A DNA stretch of 17,236 bases. Origin: Streptococcus sp. (lineage in GTDB: Bacteria; Bacillota; Bacilli; Lactobacillales; Streptococcaceae). A program made the position numbers and the translations under genes. Location: NCBI RefSeq assembly GCF_030825805.1, contig NZ_JAPJPF010000041.1:1-17236 (forward strand). The letters run 5' to 3'. Numbering within the stretch: the first letter of the stretch is position 1; every line of letters starts with the position of its first letter. This document shows positions 5,203 through 16,396 of this stretch, one piece after another. The notes under the pieces were generated by a model. It searched no databases, had not been told where the DNA came from, and worked only from the letters and a program-made list of their open reading frames with translations.

Positions 5203-6540
5203 ATGGACATTAGACAGGTAACAGAAACCATTGCCATGATTGAGGAGCAGAACTTTGATGTTCGGACCATCACCATGGGGATCTCGCTTCTAGATTGTAT
5301 TGATCCGGATATCGATAAGGCAGCGGAAAAAGTCTACAAGAAGATTGTGACAAAGGCCAAGGACTTAGTGGCTGTTGGGGATGAGATTGCGGCGGAACTC
5401 GGCATTCCCATTGTGAACAAGCGGGTTTCGGTCACTCCGATTTCCATTATCGGAGCAGCAACCAATGCAACAGACTATGTACCCTTTGCCAAGGCGCTGG
5501 ATCGTGCAGCGAAGGAAGTTGGGGTTAACTTTATCGGTGGCTTCTCAGCTCTGGTTCAAAAAGGCTACCAAAAAGGGGATGAAATCCTCATTAATTCGAT
5601 TCCTCGCGCCCTTGCAGAGACGGATTTTGTCTGCTCTTCTGTTAATATTGGTTCCACTAAGACGGGGATTAATATGACAGCTGTCAGAGATATGGGCCGT
5701 ATCATTAAAGAAGCATCGGAAGCAGATCCAATGGGACCAGGTAAACTCGTTGTCTTTGCTAATGCGGTAGAAGATAATCCCTTTATGGCGGGAGCCTTCC
5801 ACGGTGTCGGTGAAGCCGATGTCGTCATCAACGTTGGGGTTTCAGGACCTGGTGTCGTCCAACGGGCCATTGAAAAAGTTCCCGGTGCAAGCTTTGATGT
5901 ATTGGCGGAAACAGTTAAGAAGACAGCCTTCAAGATTACCCGTGTCGGTCAATTAGTCGGTCAAATGGCTAGTGAACGTCTCGGTGTTGAGTTTGGAATT
6001 GTCGACTTGTCTCTTGCTCCAACGCCAGCTGTTGGGGATTCGGTTGCCCGTGTCCTTGAAGCCATGGGGCTTGAAGTGGTCGGAACTCATGGAACTACCG
6101 CAGCCCTTGCCCTGCTTAATGACCAAGTAAAAAAAGGTGGCATCATGGCTTGTAATCAAGTCGGTGGTTTGTCAGGTGCCTTCATTCCGGTCTCAGAGGA
6201 TGAGGGGATGATTGCCGCGGTCCAATCCGGTCATATCAACCTGGAAAAATTGGAAGCCATGACAGCTATCTGTTCCGTCGGTTTGGATATGATTGCCATC
6301 CCAGCTGATACTCCAGATTCGACCATTGCGGCCATGATTGCCGACGAAGCAGCTATCGGCGTTATCAACCAAAAGACAACAGCGGTTCGGATCATTCCTT
6401 ATGGAAAAGAAGGTGATATGTTAGAGCTCGGAGGACTTCTTGGGTCTGCTCCGGTAATGAAGGTCAACAAGGCCTCGTCAGCTGACTTTATTGCCCGTGG
6501 TGGTCAAATTCCGGCCCCAGTTCATAGTTTTAAAAATTAA
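5203..6540 (+). CDS. UPF0210 (DUF711, PFL-like) family protein
   Basis: A 445-aa protein of full family length, starting [20 protein letters not shown]. It matches the DUF711/UPF0210 family throughout, with conserved stretches [51 protein letters not shown] and [16 protein letters not shown]. Structural work on this family suggests a barrel related to glycyl-radical enzymes of the pyruvate formate-lyase type. I see no glycyl-radical loop at the C terminus, so it is unlikely to be a radical enzyme itself. A moderate ribosome site (AGGGGTTGAG) precedes the ATG. It is soluble and co-transcribed with the ACT protein; its reaction is unknown. Confidence 0.9.
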   Translation: MDIRQVTETIAMIEEQNFDVRTITMGISLLDCIDPDIDKAAEKVYKKIVTKAKDLVAVGDEIAAELGIPIVNKRVSVTPISIIGAATNATDYVPFAKALDRAAKEVGVNFIGGFSALVQKGYQKGDEILINSIPRALAETDFVCSSVNIGSTKTGINMTAVRDMGRIIKEASEADPMGPGKLVVFANAVEDNPFMAGAFHGVGEADVVINVGVSGPGVVQRAIEKVPGASFDVLAETVKKTAFKITRVGQLVGQMASERLGVEFGIVDLSLAPTPAVGDSVARVLEAMGLEVVGTHGTTAALALLNDQVKKGGIMACNQVGGLSGAFIPVSEDEGMIAAVQSGHINLEKLEAMTAICSVGLDMIAIPADTPDSTIAAMIADEAAIGVINQKTTAVRIIPYGKEGDMLELGGLLGSAPVMKVNKASSADFIARGGQIPAPVHSFKN

Positions 6541-6543
6541 AAG

Positions 6544-6578
6544 AAAGCCTTGGGGCACTTCGCGTGTTCGGGGCTTTT
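6544..6578 (+). terminator. Terminator of the UPF0237-UPF0210 operon
   Basis: A long stem starts with AAAGCC and closes on GGCTTTT, continuing inward with G-U pairs and one bulged G to CAC and GTG around a TTCGC loop. It begins 4 bases past the stop codon. The T-run is short (TTTT). Confidence 0.75.
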
Positions 6579-6641
6579 AATGTTGGCTGGAGAAGTGAAG
6601 GTGAATCGAGAGGTCATCGCTGCCAGTTTCCTTATAAAAAA

Positions 6642-6650
6642 TGATATAAT
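6642..6650 (+). promoter_or_regulatory. Extended -10 promoter of the phosphatase-carboxypeptidase operon
   Basis: TGATATAAT, a consensus -10 with the TG extension, lies 23 bases before the first start codon. No clear -35 was found at 17 bases. Confidence 0.65.
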
Positions 6651-6673
6651 AGAAGGACGTAAAAGGAGATCAC

Positions 6674-7390
6674 ATGGCGAAAACAAGATTATTTATTATT
6701 CGGCATGGAAAAACCATGTTTAATACGATAGGTCGTGCCCAAGGTTGGTCGGATACACCTTTAACTGCTCAAGGAGAAGAAGGCATCCGTGAATTGGGGG
6801 TTGGTTTGAGAGAATCTGGTTTAGACTTTGTCCGTGCTGTTTCCAGCGATTCAGGTCGCGCCATTCAAACCATGGGAATTGTTTTAGACGAGCTTGGGCT
6901 CACAGATCAGATTCCTTATACTTTCAACAAAAAGATCCGGGAATGGTGTTTTGGAAGTTTTGATGGTGCCTACGGAGGGGAACTTTTCCGTGGAGTCGTT
7001 CCTCGGGTTCTAGATATTGAAGACTACAAGAAACTCAGTCTGGAAGAGCTAGCGAATGGGATTTACCAAGTAGATACAGCTGGTTGGGCTGAACCATGGG
7101 ATGTGTTGAAAAAACGGATTGTAGATGGCTTTGAGGAGATTGCCAAGGAAGTTGAAGCCAAGGGTGGTGGAAATGCCTTGGTTGTTAGTCACAGCATGAC
7201 CATCGGATCCTTTGTTTGTATTTTGAATCCAGAGATTGAGTTGGATCCAAGGGTTGAAAATGGTAGTGTCACCTTGGTAGAATACGAAAATGGACAATTT
7301 TCAATCCAGACCATCGGAGATGAGTCTTATCGCAAACTGGGTGCTAACTGGTTAGCAGCCCACTCAGAAGAACTTGGTTTGAAAAAATAA
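6674..7390 (+). CDS. Histidine phosphatase, phosphoglycerate-mutase-like (first copy)
   Basis: A 238-aa member of the histidine phosphatase superfamily. Catalytic residues are present: Arg10-His11-Gly12 in the phosphohistidine motif IIRHGKT, Arg62 in SSDSGRA, Glu90 as the likely proton donor, and His173 in VVSHSM. Reaction type is transfer or hydrolysis of phosphate through phospho-His11. It is probably not the glycolytic GpmA, whose sequence differs; a phosphatase acting on a small phosphorylated metabolite is more likely. AAAAGGAG lies 6 bases upstream of the ATG. The next gene is a close paralogue 41 bases downstream, and an M15 carboxypeptidase follows, so a link to wall or sugar-phosphate metabolism is possible. 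Substrate not known. Confidence 0.88.
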   Translation: MAKTRLFIIRHGKTMFNTIGRAQGWSDTPLTAQGEEGIRELGVGLRESGLDFVRAVSSDSGRAIQTMGIVLDELGLTDQIPYTFNKKIREWCFGSFDGAYGGELFRGVVPRVLDIEDYKKLSLEELANGIYQVDTAGWAEPWDVLKKRIVDGFEEIAKEVEAKGGGNALVVSHSMTIGSFVCILNPEIELDPRVENGSVTLVEYENGQFSIQTIGDESYRKLGANWLAAHSEELGLKK

Positions 7391-7431
7391 GAAACCTTAT
7401 ATAAGAAGAAAACAATTGCAGGAGGATAAAA

Positions 7432-8130
7432 ATGGCAAAGACAAAATTGTATATTGCCCGTCATGGAAAAACCATGTTTAATACCATTGGTCGCGCCCAA
7501 GGTTGGTCTGATAGTCCCTTGACAGAAGCTGGGGAACGAGGGATTCATGAATTGGGGATTGGTCTACGTGAAGCCGGGATTCAGTTCCAACAAGCCGTGT
7601 CCAGCGACTCCGGTCGAACCATTCAAACCATGGGGATTGTGCTAGAAGAATTAGGGTTAACGGGTAAGATTCCTTACCGTTATGATAAGCGCATCCGCGA
7701 ATGGTGCTTTGGAAGTTTTGATGGAGCCTATGACGGGGAACTCTTTTTGGGGGTTCTACCACGTGTCTTTCGGGTTGATGACTTCCATCATTTGAGCTTG
7801 ATGGAGTTGGCCGAAGGGATTGTCGAAGTGGATACAGCCGGCTGGGCAGAGTCCTGGGAAACTCTTCGTGACCGCATTTTGGATGGCTTTACGACGATTG
7901 CCAAGGATGTCGAGTCTCAAGGTGGCGGGAATGCCATCGTGGTCAGTCATGGGATGACCATCAGTACCTTGATTTACCTGATTGATCCAAAAGCCTTTAA
8001 AGAATTGGTCTTGGACAATGGTAGTGTGACTGTTATTGAGTATGAAGATGGCCAATTTAAACTAGAAGCAGTTGGAGATCTGTCATACCGCCAGGTTGGA
8101 GCGAAATGGTTAGAGGAAGATCATGACTAA
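7432..8130 (+). CDS. Histidine phosphatase, phosphoglycerate-mutase-like (second copy)
   Basis: A 232-aa paralogue of the gene before it. The first 35 residues are nearly identical and long identical blocks recur (IQTMGIVL, IREWCFGSFDGAY, VDTAGWAE). All catalytic residues are retained at the same positions: Arg10-His11, Arg62, Glu90 and His173. The largest differences are at residues 103-133 and in the C-terminal tail, which is shorter and ends in LEEDHD. This suggests a tandem duplication followed by divergence of the substrate lid while activity was kept. GGAGG lies 7 bases before the ATG. Its last codons overlap the next gene by 8 bases, so translation is coupled to the carboxypeptidase. 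Confidence 0.88.
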   Translation: MAKTKLYIARHGKTMFNTIGRAQGWSDSPLTEAGERGIHELGIGLREAGIQFQQAVSSDSGRTIQTMGIVLEELGLTGKIPYRYDKRIREWCFGSFDGAYDGELFLGVLPRVFRVDDFHHLSLMELAEGIVEVDTAGWAESWETLRDRILDGFTTIAKDVESQGGGNAIVVSHGMTISTLIYLIDPKAFKELVLDNGSVTVIEYEDGQFKLEAVGDLSYRQVGAKWLEEDHD

Positions 8131-8896
8131 ATATAAACTTGCCAAGAAAAGAGAAAAGAAAGTTAGCTGGATCGTACTCTGCTGTTTAGGCCTCTGTCTA
8201 ATTGGAGCAGGAGTGGGTATTTTCTATTTGAAACCTCAATGGCTTCATATGGGCTCTGTTGAAGATAAAAAAGTAGAAACGACTACTCCTAAAAAGGTTG
8301 AGAAAAAGGAAGAAAAACCGAAGACAGACCTTCCACAAGTTTCTAGCAAGGATTGGAACCTAGTCCTGGTCAACCGAGACAACAAGTTGGCTGAACTGAA
8401 TCCTCAGTTAGTCGATGTTGAAGAAATCAAGGTGGATAGTCGGATCGCAGAACAAACCAAACAATTTCTAGTGGCGGCAAGGGCAGTTGCTCCTGAGGAG
8501 TCCTTGATTTCCGGTTATCGAAGTGTAGAGGAGCAAACAGAAGTTTATAATGAGCGGGTAGCTCAATTAGAAGCTACTGGGCTTCCTCATGAAGAGGCAG
8601 AACGTCAAGCACAAACACAAGTACAGGTCCCAGGGGCTAGTGAGCACCAGACAGGCCTTGCGATTGATATGAGTGCCCCAAATGGGCTGTCCGAAGAGGT
8701 GGTGCAACAAATTATTGCCTTGGCGCCACAATATGGGTTTGTTCTCCGTTATCCAGAAGGGAAAAACGCAATCACGGGTGTGGACTATGAAAACTGGCAC
8801 TTCCGCTACGTCGGTGTAGAAAATGCCCAGTATATGGTCAAGCACCAGCTGGTCTTAGAAGAATATATTCAAAAGCTGAAAGAAGCAGGTTTATAG
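8123..8896 (+). CDS. M15B peptidoglycan carboxypeptidase (DacB/LdcB/VanY type), membrane anchored
   Basis: A 257-aa protein: a basic cytoplasmic start, one membrane segment at about 15-35, a Lys/Glu/Pro-rich linker at about 47-70, and an extracellular M15B peptidase domain from about 78. Zinc ligands and catalytic residues are visible: Ser173-Glu-His175-Gln-Thr-Gly178 to Asp182 (SxHxxGxAxD), then Glu223-Asn-Trp-His226; Arg133 in SGYRS is the usual substrate-binding position. Such enzymes trim the stem peptide of peptidoglycan; the pneumococcal homologue LdcB (DacB) is an L,D-carboxypeptidase cutting tetrapeptides to tripeptides. D,D activity cannot be excluded from sequence. No lipobox is evident, so it should be anchored by the uncleaved helix. 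It overlaps the preceding phosphatase gene by 8 bases. Confidence 0.88.
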   Translation: MTKYKLAKKREKKVSWIVLCCLGLCLIGAGVGIFYLKPQWLHMGSVEDKKVETTTPKKVEKKEEKPKTDLPQVSSKDWNLVLVNRDNKLAELNPQLVDVEEIKVDSRIAEQTKQFLVAARAVAPEESLISGYRSVEEQTEVYNERVAQLEATGLPHEEAERQAQTQVQVPGASEHQTGLAIDMSAPNGLSEEVVQQIIALAPQYGFVLRYPEGKNAITGVDYENWHFRYVGVENAQYMVKHQLVLEEYIQKLKEAGL

Positions 8897-8931
8897 TTTT
8901 TTTGGCCTAGTATCGGTCTTAAGAATGATTT

Positions 8932-8958
8932 TTAGCACTCTTGAAAAAAGAGTGCTAA
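8932..8958. promoter_or_regulatory. CIRCE operator 1, also the carboxypeptidase operon terminator
   Basis: TTAGCACTC, 9 bases, GAGTGCTAA is an exact match to the HrcA-binding CIRCE element. It lies 18 bases upstream of the hrcA -35. In RNA it extends to a stem of TAGCACTCTT with AAGAGTGCTA and is followed by ATTTTTT, so it also works on paper as the intrinsic terminator of the operon to its left. Confidence 0.92.
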
Positions 8959-8975
8959 TTTTTTGGATTTTTTTC

Positions 8976-9003
8976 TTGACTTTCTTTTGAGAGGGTGTAT
9001 AAT
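8976..9003 (+). promoter_or_regulatory. Sigma-A promoter of the hrcA operon
   Basis: TTGACT at 8976-8981 and TATAAT at 8998-9003 with 16-base spacing, close to consensus. The promoter is sandwiched between two CIRCE operators, as expected for HrcA repression released on heat shock. The transcription start should be near 9010. Confidence 0.9.
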
Positions 9004-9014
9004 AGAATCATGGT

Positions 9015-9041
9015 TTAGCACTTGAGTGTTTAGAGTGCTAA
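9015..9041. promoter_or_regulatory. CIRCE operator 2
   Basis: TTAGCACTT, 9 bases, GAGTGCTAA matches CIRCE with one mismatch in the left arm. It overlaps the predicted 5' end of the hrcA transcript and lies 21 bases before the start codon. Confidence 0.92.
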
Positions 9042-9062
9042 AAATGAAAGAGAGGTGAGGTC

Positions 9063-10097
9063 GTGGTTACAGAACGTCAAAATGAGATTCTAAATCTTGT
9101 CGTCGATATCTTTACCAAGACCCACGAACCAGTCGGTTCAAAAGCGCTACAAGATGTCATTCAATCCAGTAGTGCGACCATTCGAAACGACATGGCTGCC
9201 CTCGAAAAACAAGGCTTACTAGAAAAGGCCCACACTTCGAGTGGCCGCATGCCTAGCCGAGCTGGTTTTCAATATTTCGTTCAGAATTCGCTCGATCTAG
9301 AGTTGATTGATGAGCAAGATGTCTACCAGGTGGTGAAGGCCTTTGATTTCGAAGCCTTTAAGTTAGATGATATCTTGGATGCTACGGCCAAGTTACTAGC
9401 CCAGATGACGGGCTACACCGCAGTGATTCAGGATGTGGAGCCGACACGGCAGCGCTTGACGGGTTTTGAGATTGTTCCATTATCCAACCATGATGCCTTA
9501 GCAGTTCTGACCTTGGATGAATCAAAGCCTGTCACCGTACAGTTTGCTATTCCAAAGAATTTCTTAACCAGTGACTTGGAAATCTTTCATCAGCTAGTTC
9601 AAGAACGTTTCATTGGAAATACGGTCTTGGATATCCACTACCGCTTGCGGACGGAGATTCCACAGATTGTACAGCGCTATTTCAAAACGACAGACAATGT
9701 CTTGGATCTATTCGATTACGTCTTCTCGCAACTGTTTCAAGAACTGGTCTTTGTAGAAGGAAAGGTTTCATCTTTGAGTTATGCCGATCTTCAGACCTAT
9801 CAGTTCTTAGATAATCCCCAACACGTAGCCTTGGAGTTACGAGGGGGAATGCCAGAGGACCAAATGACCCAGATCCTGGTTGCAGAATCTCAAGAGAAGG
9901 CCTTGAAAAATGTGACGGTCATTAGTCACAAGTTCTTAGTTCCTTATCGTGGGATGGCCCTCATGCATGTGATTGGTCCCGTAGAGATGGACTACAGGCG
10001 TGTGATAAGCCTGGTCAATGTTATCGGCCGAGTACTGGTCATGAAGTTGACGGATTATTACCGTTACCTCAACAGCAACCATTATGAAGTAAATTAA
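9063..10097 (+). CDS. hrcA: Heat-inducible transcription repressor HrcA
   Basis: A 344-aa protein of normal family length. The N-terminal winged helix is at about 1-65, with the recognition region [20 protein letters not shown] (36-55) and the wing THSSGR-like turn HTSSGRMPS (57-65). The GAF-like central and C-terminal dimerisation parts follow. It starts at GTG 9063, with AGGTGAGG just upstream; no ATG in frame lies between promoter and GTG. HrcA binds the two CIRCE sites in its own promoter and represses the operon. It needs GroEL to stay folded, so titration of GroEL by misfolded protein relieves repression. First gene of the chaperone operon; grpE follows closely. Confidence 0.97.
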   Translation: MVTERQNEILNLVVDIFTKTHEPVGSKALQDVIQSSSATIRNDMAALEKQGLLEKAHTSSGRMPSRAGFQYFVQNSLDLELIDEQDVYQVVKAFDFEAFKLDDILDATAKLLAQMTGYTAVIQDVEPTRQRLTGFEIVPLSNHDALAVLTLDESKPVTVQFAIPKNFLTSDLEIFHQLVQERFIGNTVLDIHYRLRTEIPQIVQRYFKTTDNVLDLFDYVFSQLFQELVFVEGKVSSLSYADLQTYQFLDNPQHVALELRGGMPEDQMTQILVAESQEKALKNVTVISHKFLVPYRGMALMHVIGPVEMDYRRVISLVNVIGRVLVMKLTDYYRYLNSNHYEVN

Positions 10098-10121
10098 GAC
10101 CAAATGAAAGGGGTGTATGCC

Positions 10122-10646
10122 TTGACAGAAGATATCAAAAAAGAAGATGTGAAAGAAGAGGAAGTTGCCGAGACAACTGAAGAAGTTGTTGAGGAAAGCA
10201 ACCAACCTTCTGAGTTAGAAGAAGCACAAGCGCGTGCCGAGGAATTTGAAAACAAATACCTTCGTGCTCATGCTGAGATGCAAAACATTCAGCGCCGTGC
10301 CAATGAAGAACGTCAACAATTACAAAAATACCGTAGCCAAGATTTGGCAAAAGCGATCTTACCATCACTGGACAACCTCGAACGCGCCCTTGCCGTCGAA
10401 GGATTGACAGATGATGTGAAGAAGGGCTTGGAAATGGTCCAAGAAAGTTTGGTACATGCTCTGAAAGAAGAAGGAATTGAAGAAATTCCAGCGGACGGAG
10501 CCTTTGACCATAACTACCACATGGCCATCCAAACCTTACCTGCAGATGATGAACATCCAGCAGACACTATCGCACAAGTCTTCCAAAAAGGCTACAAACT
10601 CCATGACCGCATCCTGCGCCCAGCCATGGTAGTTGTCTACAATTAG
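10122..10646 (+). CDS. grpE: GrpE nucleotide exchange factor
   Basis: A 174-aa protein with an acidic disordered N terminus (Glu-rich, about 1-35), a long coiled-coil dimerisation helix with [20 protein letters not shown] (about 43-62) and the C-terminal beta domain ending [14 protein letters not shown]. It releases ADP from DnaK and resets the chaperone cycle. I chose TTG 10122: AAAGGGG at 10107-10113 sits 8 bases upstream, and the 174-aa length agrees with streptococcal GrpE. An in-frame ATG at 10104 has no ribosome site and would overlap the true one. It begins 24 bases behind hrcA. A 253-base structured spacer separates it from dnaK. Confidence 0.95.
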   Translation: MTEDIKKEDVKEEEVAETTEEVVEESNQPSELEEAQARAEEFENKYLRAHAEMQNIQRRANEERQQLQKYRSQDLAKAILPSLDNLERALAVEGLTDDVKKGLEMVQESLVHALKEEGIEEIPADGAFDHNYHMAIQTLPADDEHPADTIAQVFQKGYKLHDRILRPAMVVVYN

Positions 10647-10705
10647 GCTAGAAAACTTAAAAAATCTTGTCCGAAACGACACTAAACTATGAAAGAAAGA
10701 TAAGA

Positions 10706-10724
10706 TGCAAGCCGGAGGCTTGCA
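10706..10724 (+). other. Perfect hairpin in the grpE-dnaK spacer
   Basis: TGCAAGCC and GGCTTGCA pair over 8 bases around GGA. It has no T-run and so is not a terminator. It precedes the larger folded element by 5 bases and could mark a processing point between the grpE and dnaK parts of the mRNA. Confidence 0.7.
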
Positions 10725-10729
10725 AGGAA

Positions 10730-12721
<1,992 letters not shown>

Positions 12722-12723
<2 letters not shown>

Positions 12724-12744
12724 AATAGTCCAGTGGACTATTTT
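12722..12744 (+). terminator. Hairpin at the dnaK stop codon
   Basis: AAAATAGTCC and GGACTATTTT form a perfect 10-bp stem around AGT, beginning inside the TAA stop codon. The Ts are part of the stem and only TATA follows, so it may stabilise the 3' end or act as a weak terminator rather than a full stop. Confidence 0.55.
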
Positions 12745-12770
12745 ATACCGAGCTTGAAAATCGGGGAGCG

Positions 12771-12845
12771 AGGCGTTAAGAATGACTGTTCACTCTAATG
12801 ATTGGCATTCTATGGCAATCGCTATAGCGATTTGCCTAAACGCCT
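12771..12845 (+). ncRNA. Three-way-junction-like structured element behind dnaK
   Basis: AGGCGTT (12771-12777) pairs with AACGCCT (12839-12845) and encloses two hairpins: AGAATG (12779-12784) with CATTCT (12806-12811), and GGCAATCGC-TATA-GCGATTTGCC (12814-12836), whose core AATCGCTATAGCGATT is a 16-base palindrome. There is no ORF here. It resembles the other two chaperone-locus spacers in architecture but not in sequence. The function is unknown; it may be a repeated element of the genome. Confidence 0.5.
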
Positions 12846-12868
12846 AACTAGTAAATGATAAAGAAATC

Positions 12869-12896
12869 CAGAGGTTGCAACCCAGCCTCTGTTTTT
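12869..12896 (+). terminator. Intrinsic terminator after dnaK
   Basis: CAGAGG and CCTCTG form a 6-bp stem around an 11-base loop, followed by TTTTT. It should end or reduce dnaK transcription before the DJ-1-like gene, whose ribosome site begins 10 bases later. No separate promoter for that gene is convincing. Confidence 0.75.
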
Positions 12897-12919
12897 CGGT
12901 AAAATAGAGGATGTTGCCT

Positions 12920-13552
12920 ATGAAAAAAGTACTTTGTTTGATTTATCCTAATTTTTCTCTTTATGAGATAACTGCTTTAACGAGTACTTTAGCTCTGTCT
13001 TTTGACGTCACGATTGATTATGTCGCTTCAGATCATTCGATGGTGGTCTCTGAGGATGGGGTGCTCTGTCAACCGACCAAAACACTAGATCAAATCTGTA
13101 TAGAAGAGTATTCTTGTGTGATTTTGCCAGGAATGGTCAATATAGGGCCTGCTCTACAGGATGAGAAATTGATTTCGTTTTTGAGGGACCTTGGTGAGCA
13201 AGATATCCTCATTGCAGCCATTTCTTCAGCGCCTCTTTTATTAGCGAAAGCAGGTCTGTTGAAGGACACGAAATTTACAGGTGGAATTTGGCAAAACTTC
13301 TTTGATTATTTTGAATTTCTTCCACGTGAGAATTTCCAACCCAAAGTGGTTGTGCAAGATAAACAAATCATTACGGCTATCGGTTTTGCCCATCAAGAGT
13401 TTGCAAGAAAAGTGATTCTAAGCTTAGGGTTGGCAGAGAATACGGACAACTATTTTAAAGAACAGAACGAGTATGCTGAAGAGGATTTGATATTTACTCT
13501 ATCAGACCAAGAGTTTGATCAAGTGAAGCAGAGTATAGAAAACAGCCTCTAA
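12920..13552 (+). CDS. DJ-1/PfpI family protein with Ser at the usual Cys position
   Basis: A 210-aa protein with the DJ-1/PfpI fold: a first strand MKKVLCLIYPNF, Glu16 where the family has its conserved acidic residue beside the active site, and YSCVILPG at 64-71. The nucleophile elbow is AAISSAPLLLAKAGLL (99-114), where the family normally has Ile-Cys. Here the residue is Ser102, so Cys-dependent chemistry (deglycase, glyoxalase or peroxide sensing) is probably altered or lost. ATG 12920 is chosen because AGAGG at 12906-12910 is 9 bases upstream; an in-frame ATG at 12911 directly abuts that site. Placement between dnaK and dnaJ suggests a stress role. Database names linking such genes to thiamine synthesis are unreliable. 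Confidence 0.85.
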   Translation: MKKVLCLIYPNFSLYEITALTSTLALSFDVTIDYVASDHSMVVSEDGVLCQPTKTLDQICIEEYSCVILPGMVNIGPALQDEKLISFLRDLGEQDILIAAISSAPLLLAKAGLLKDTKFTGGIWQNFFDYFEFLPRENFQPKVVVQDKQIITAIGFAHQEFARKVILSLGLAENTDNYFKEQNEYAEEDLIFTLSDQEFDQVKQSIENSL

Positions 13553-13579
13553 AGCTGTACATAAAAATTATAGAAAGGA

Positions 13580-13699
13580 ACAAAGGTGTTCGCAACTGAA
13601 CACGGGCTACGGACGGTGCCAAAAAGATAGTTTTTTCTAGGACGCAAGCGTCCGTCGTCAAAACTCCTATTTTGGCTGTGTCCGTTTGACGCCCTTTGT
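13580..13699 (+). ncRNA. Structured element between the dnaJ ribosome site and start codon
   Basis: ACAAAGG (13580-13586) pairs with CCTTTGT (13693-13699). Inside are a hairpin GTGTTC-GCAACT-GAACAC (13586-13603, sharing one base with the outer helix) and a long interrupted stem: CGGAC (13610-13614) with GTCCG (13680-13684), GCCAAAA (13618-13624) with TTTTGGC (13670-13676), then AGTTTT with AAAACT and an apical GGACG-CAAG-CGTCC. No ORF explains it. The fold would bring GAAAGGA (13573-13579) to 10 bases from the dnaJ ATG. Confidence 0.65.
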
Positions 13700-13709
13700 A
13701 TCTTGAATT

Positions 13710-14852
13710 ATGAACAATACTGAATTTTATGACCGTTTGGGCGTTTCAAAGAATGCGTCTCAGGATGAGATTAAGAAAGCCTATCGGAAATTATCTAAAA
13801 AATATCACCCAGATATCAACAAGGAGCCTGGTGCTGAGGAAAAGTACAAGGAAGTTCAAGAAGCTTATGAGACTTTGAGCGACGAACAAAAACGGGCAGC
13901 TTATGACCAATACGGTGCTGCAGGGGCCAATGGTAGTTTCGGCGGCTTCGGTGGCGGAGCAGGTGGTTTTGGTGGTTTTGATGGTGCTGGATTTGGTGGC
14001 TTTGAAGATATCTTCTCTAGCTTCTTTGGTGGTGGTGCAAGCCGCAATCCAAATGCTCCACGTCAGGGAGATGATCTTCAGTACCGCGTCAATCTCAAGT
14101 TTGAAGAAGCCATCTTTGGAACTGAGAAGGAAGTCAAGTACCATCGGGAAGCCAGCTGTCGGACATGTGATGGGACTGGTGCTAAGCCAGGAACAAGTCC
14201 AGTAACTTGTGGACGCTGTCATGGTTCTGGGGTTATCAATGTGGATACGCAAACCCCACTTGGGATGATGCGTCGTCAAATCACCTGCGATGTCTGTCAT
14301 GGACGCGGTAAAGAAATTAAAGATCCTTGTACAACCTGTCATGGGACTGGTCACGAGAAACAAGCGCACAGTGTCAATGTGAATATCCCTGCTGGGGTTG
14401 AAACAGGTCAACAAATCCGCCTCTCTGGTCAAGGAGAAGCTGGCTTTAATGGAGGGCCGTACGGAGATCTCTATGTGGTGGTCAATGTTGAGCCGAGCGA
14501 CAAATTTGAGCGTGATGGATCAACCATTTACTATAAATTGAACTTGAACGTTGTTCAGGCTGCTCTTGGGGATACGGTCCATGTTCCAACGGTTCACGGC
14601 GATGTTGATTTGGTCATCCCTGAAGGGACCCAAACCGGTAAGAAATTCCGTCTCCGCGGTAAAGGAGCACCAAGCTTGCGTGGTGGCTCAGTAGGAGATC
14701 AATATGTATCTGTTAATGTGGTGACACCAACAGGTCTAAATGACAAGCAAAAAGAAGCCCTTCGTGCATTTGCGGAAGCTGGTGATATCAAGGTCAACCC
14801 AAAGAAAAAAGGCTTCTTTGATAAGGTTAAAGATGCCTTGGATGATTTATAA
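13710..14852 (+). CDS. dnaJ: Co-chaperone DnaJ (Hsp40)
   Basis: A 380-aa class I DnaJ. The J domain (about 4-70) has the His33-Pro-Asp35 motif that stimulates DnaK ATPase. A Gly/Phe-rich linker (about 73-110) follows. Four zinc-binding CxxCxGxG repeats lie at 150-157, 167-174, 193-200 and 207-214, then the C-terminal substrate-binding domains and an end in VKDALDDL. It delivers unfolded proteins to DnaK. The ATG at 13710 fits the family N terminus, but no Shine-Dalgarno sequence lies within 25 bases upstream; the nearest (GAAAGGA, 13573-13579) is across a folded spacer. Frames on the other strand here are shadows. Last gene of the chaperone cluster. Confidence 0.97.
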   Translation: MNNTEFYDRLGVSKNASQDEIKKAYRKLSKKYHPDINKEPGAEEKYKEVQEAYETLSDEQKRAAYDQYGAAGANGSFGGFGGGAGGFGGFDGAGFGGFEDIFSSFFGGGASRNPNAPRQGDDLQYRVNLKFEEAIFGTEKEVKYHREASCRTCDGTGAKPGTSPVTCGRCHGSGVINVDTQTPLGMMRRQITCDVCHGRGKEIKDPCTTCHGTGHEKQAHSVNVNIPAGVETGQQIRLSGQGEAGFNGGPYGDLYVVVNVEPSDKFERDGSTIYYKLNLNVVQAALGDTVHVPTVHGDVDLVIPEGTQTGKKFRLRGKGAPSLRGGSVGDQYVSVNVVTPTGLNDKQKEALRAFAEAGDIKVNPKKKGFFDKVKDALDDL

Positions 14853-14857
14853 AATAA

Positions 14858-14890
14858 AAGAAGATTTGGTTTTTCCAATCTTCTTTTTTT
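14858..14890 (+). terminator. Terminator of dnaJ
   Basis: AGAAGATTTGG pairs with CCAATCTTCT, with one bulged T, around TTTTT and is followed by TTTTTT. It faces the gdhA terminator immediately downstream. Confidence 0.9.
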
Positions 14891-14891
14891 A

Positions 14892-14931
14892 TCAAGAATA
14901 ACACCTCCGAAACCAAGGGCTTCAGAGGTGT
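14892..14931 (-). terminator. Probable terminator of gdhA
   Basis: On the reverse strand ACACCTC pairs with GAGGTGT, with an inner GAA and TTC, closing a loop of about 9 bases; a weak T-containing run follows. It lies just past the gdhA stop codon. Confidence 0.6.
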
Positions 14932-14946
14932 GGCAAAAGAATCAAA

Positions 14947-16332
<1,386 letters not shown>

Positions 16333-16373
16333 TTAGCGAACTTACTGGTATATGGAGGCACTGCTGAGAGCAA

Positions 16374-16390
16374 TGTCATGTTTTATTACG
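16374..16390. promoter_or_regulatory. Probable GlnR box at the gdhA start site
   Basis: TGTCA, 7 bases, TTACG matches 9 of 10 positions of the GlnR consensus TGTNA-N7-TNACA. It lies just downstream of the gdhA -10, overlapping the predicted transcription start, where a repressor would block initiation. GlnR control of gdhA is known in related streptococci. Confidence 0.5.
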
Positions 16391-16396
16391 TCGATA

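Noticed and set aside
8974..8995. Possible CtsR heptad repeat at the hrcA -35
   Set aside because: CTTGACT and a TTTTGAG word resemble the two halves, but the spacing is off by one base and the second half is incomplete.
10104..10121. ATG 10104 as the grpE start
   Set aside because: It has no ribosome site and would overlap the clear AAAGGGG that serves TTG 10122; family length also favours the later start.
13791..14432. A 213-codon reverse frame inside dnaJ
   Set aside because: Antisense to the J domain and zinc repeats, with no start signals; the dnaJ reading is certain.
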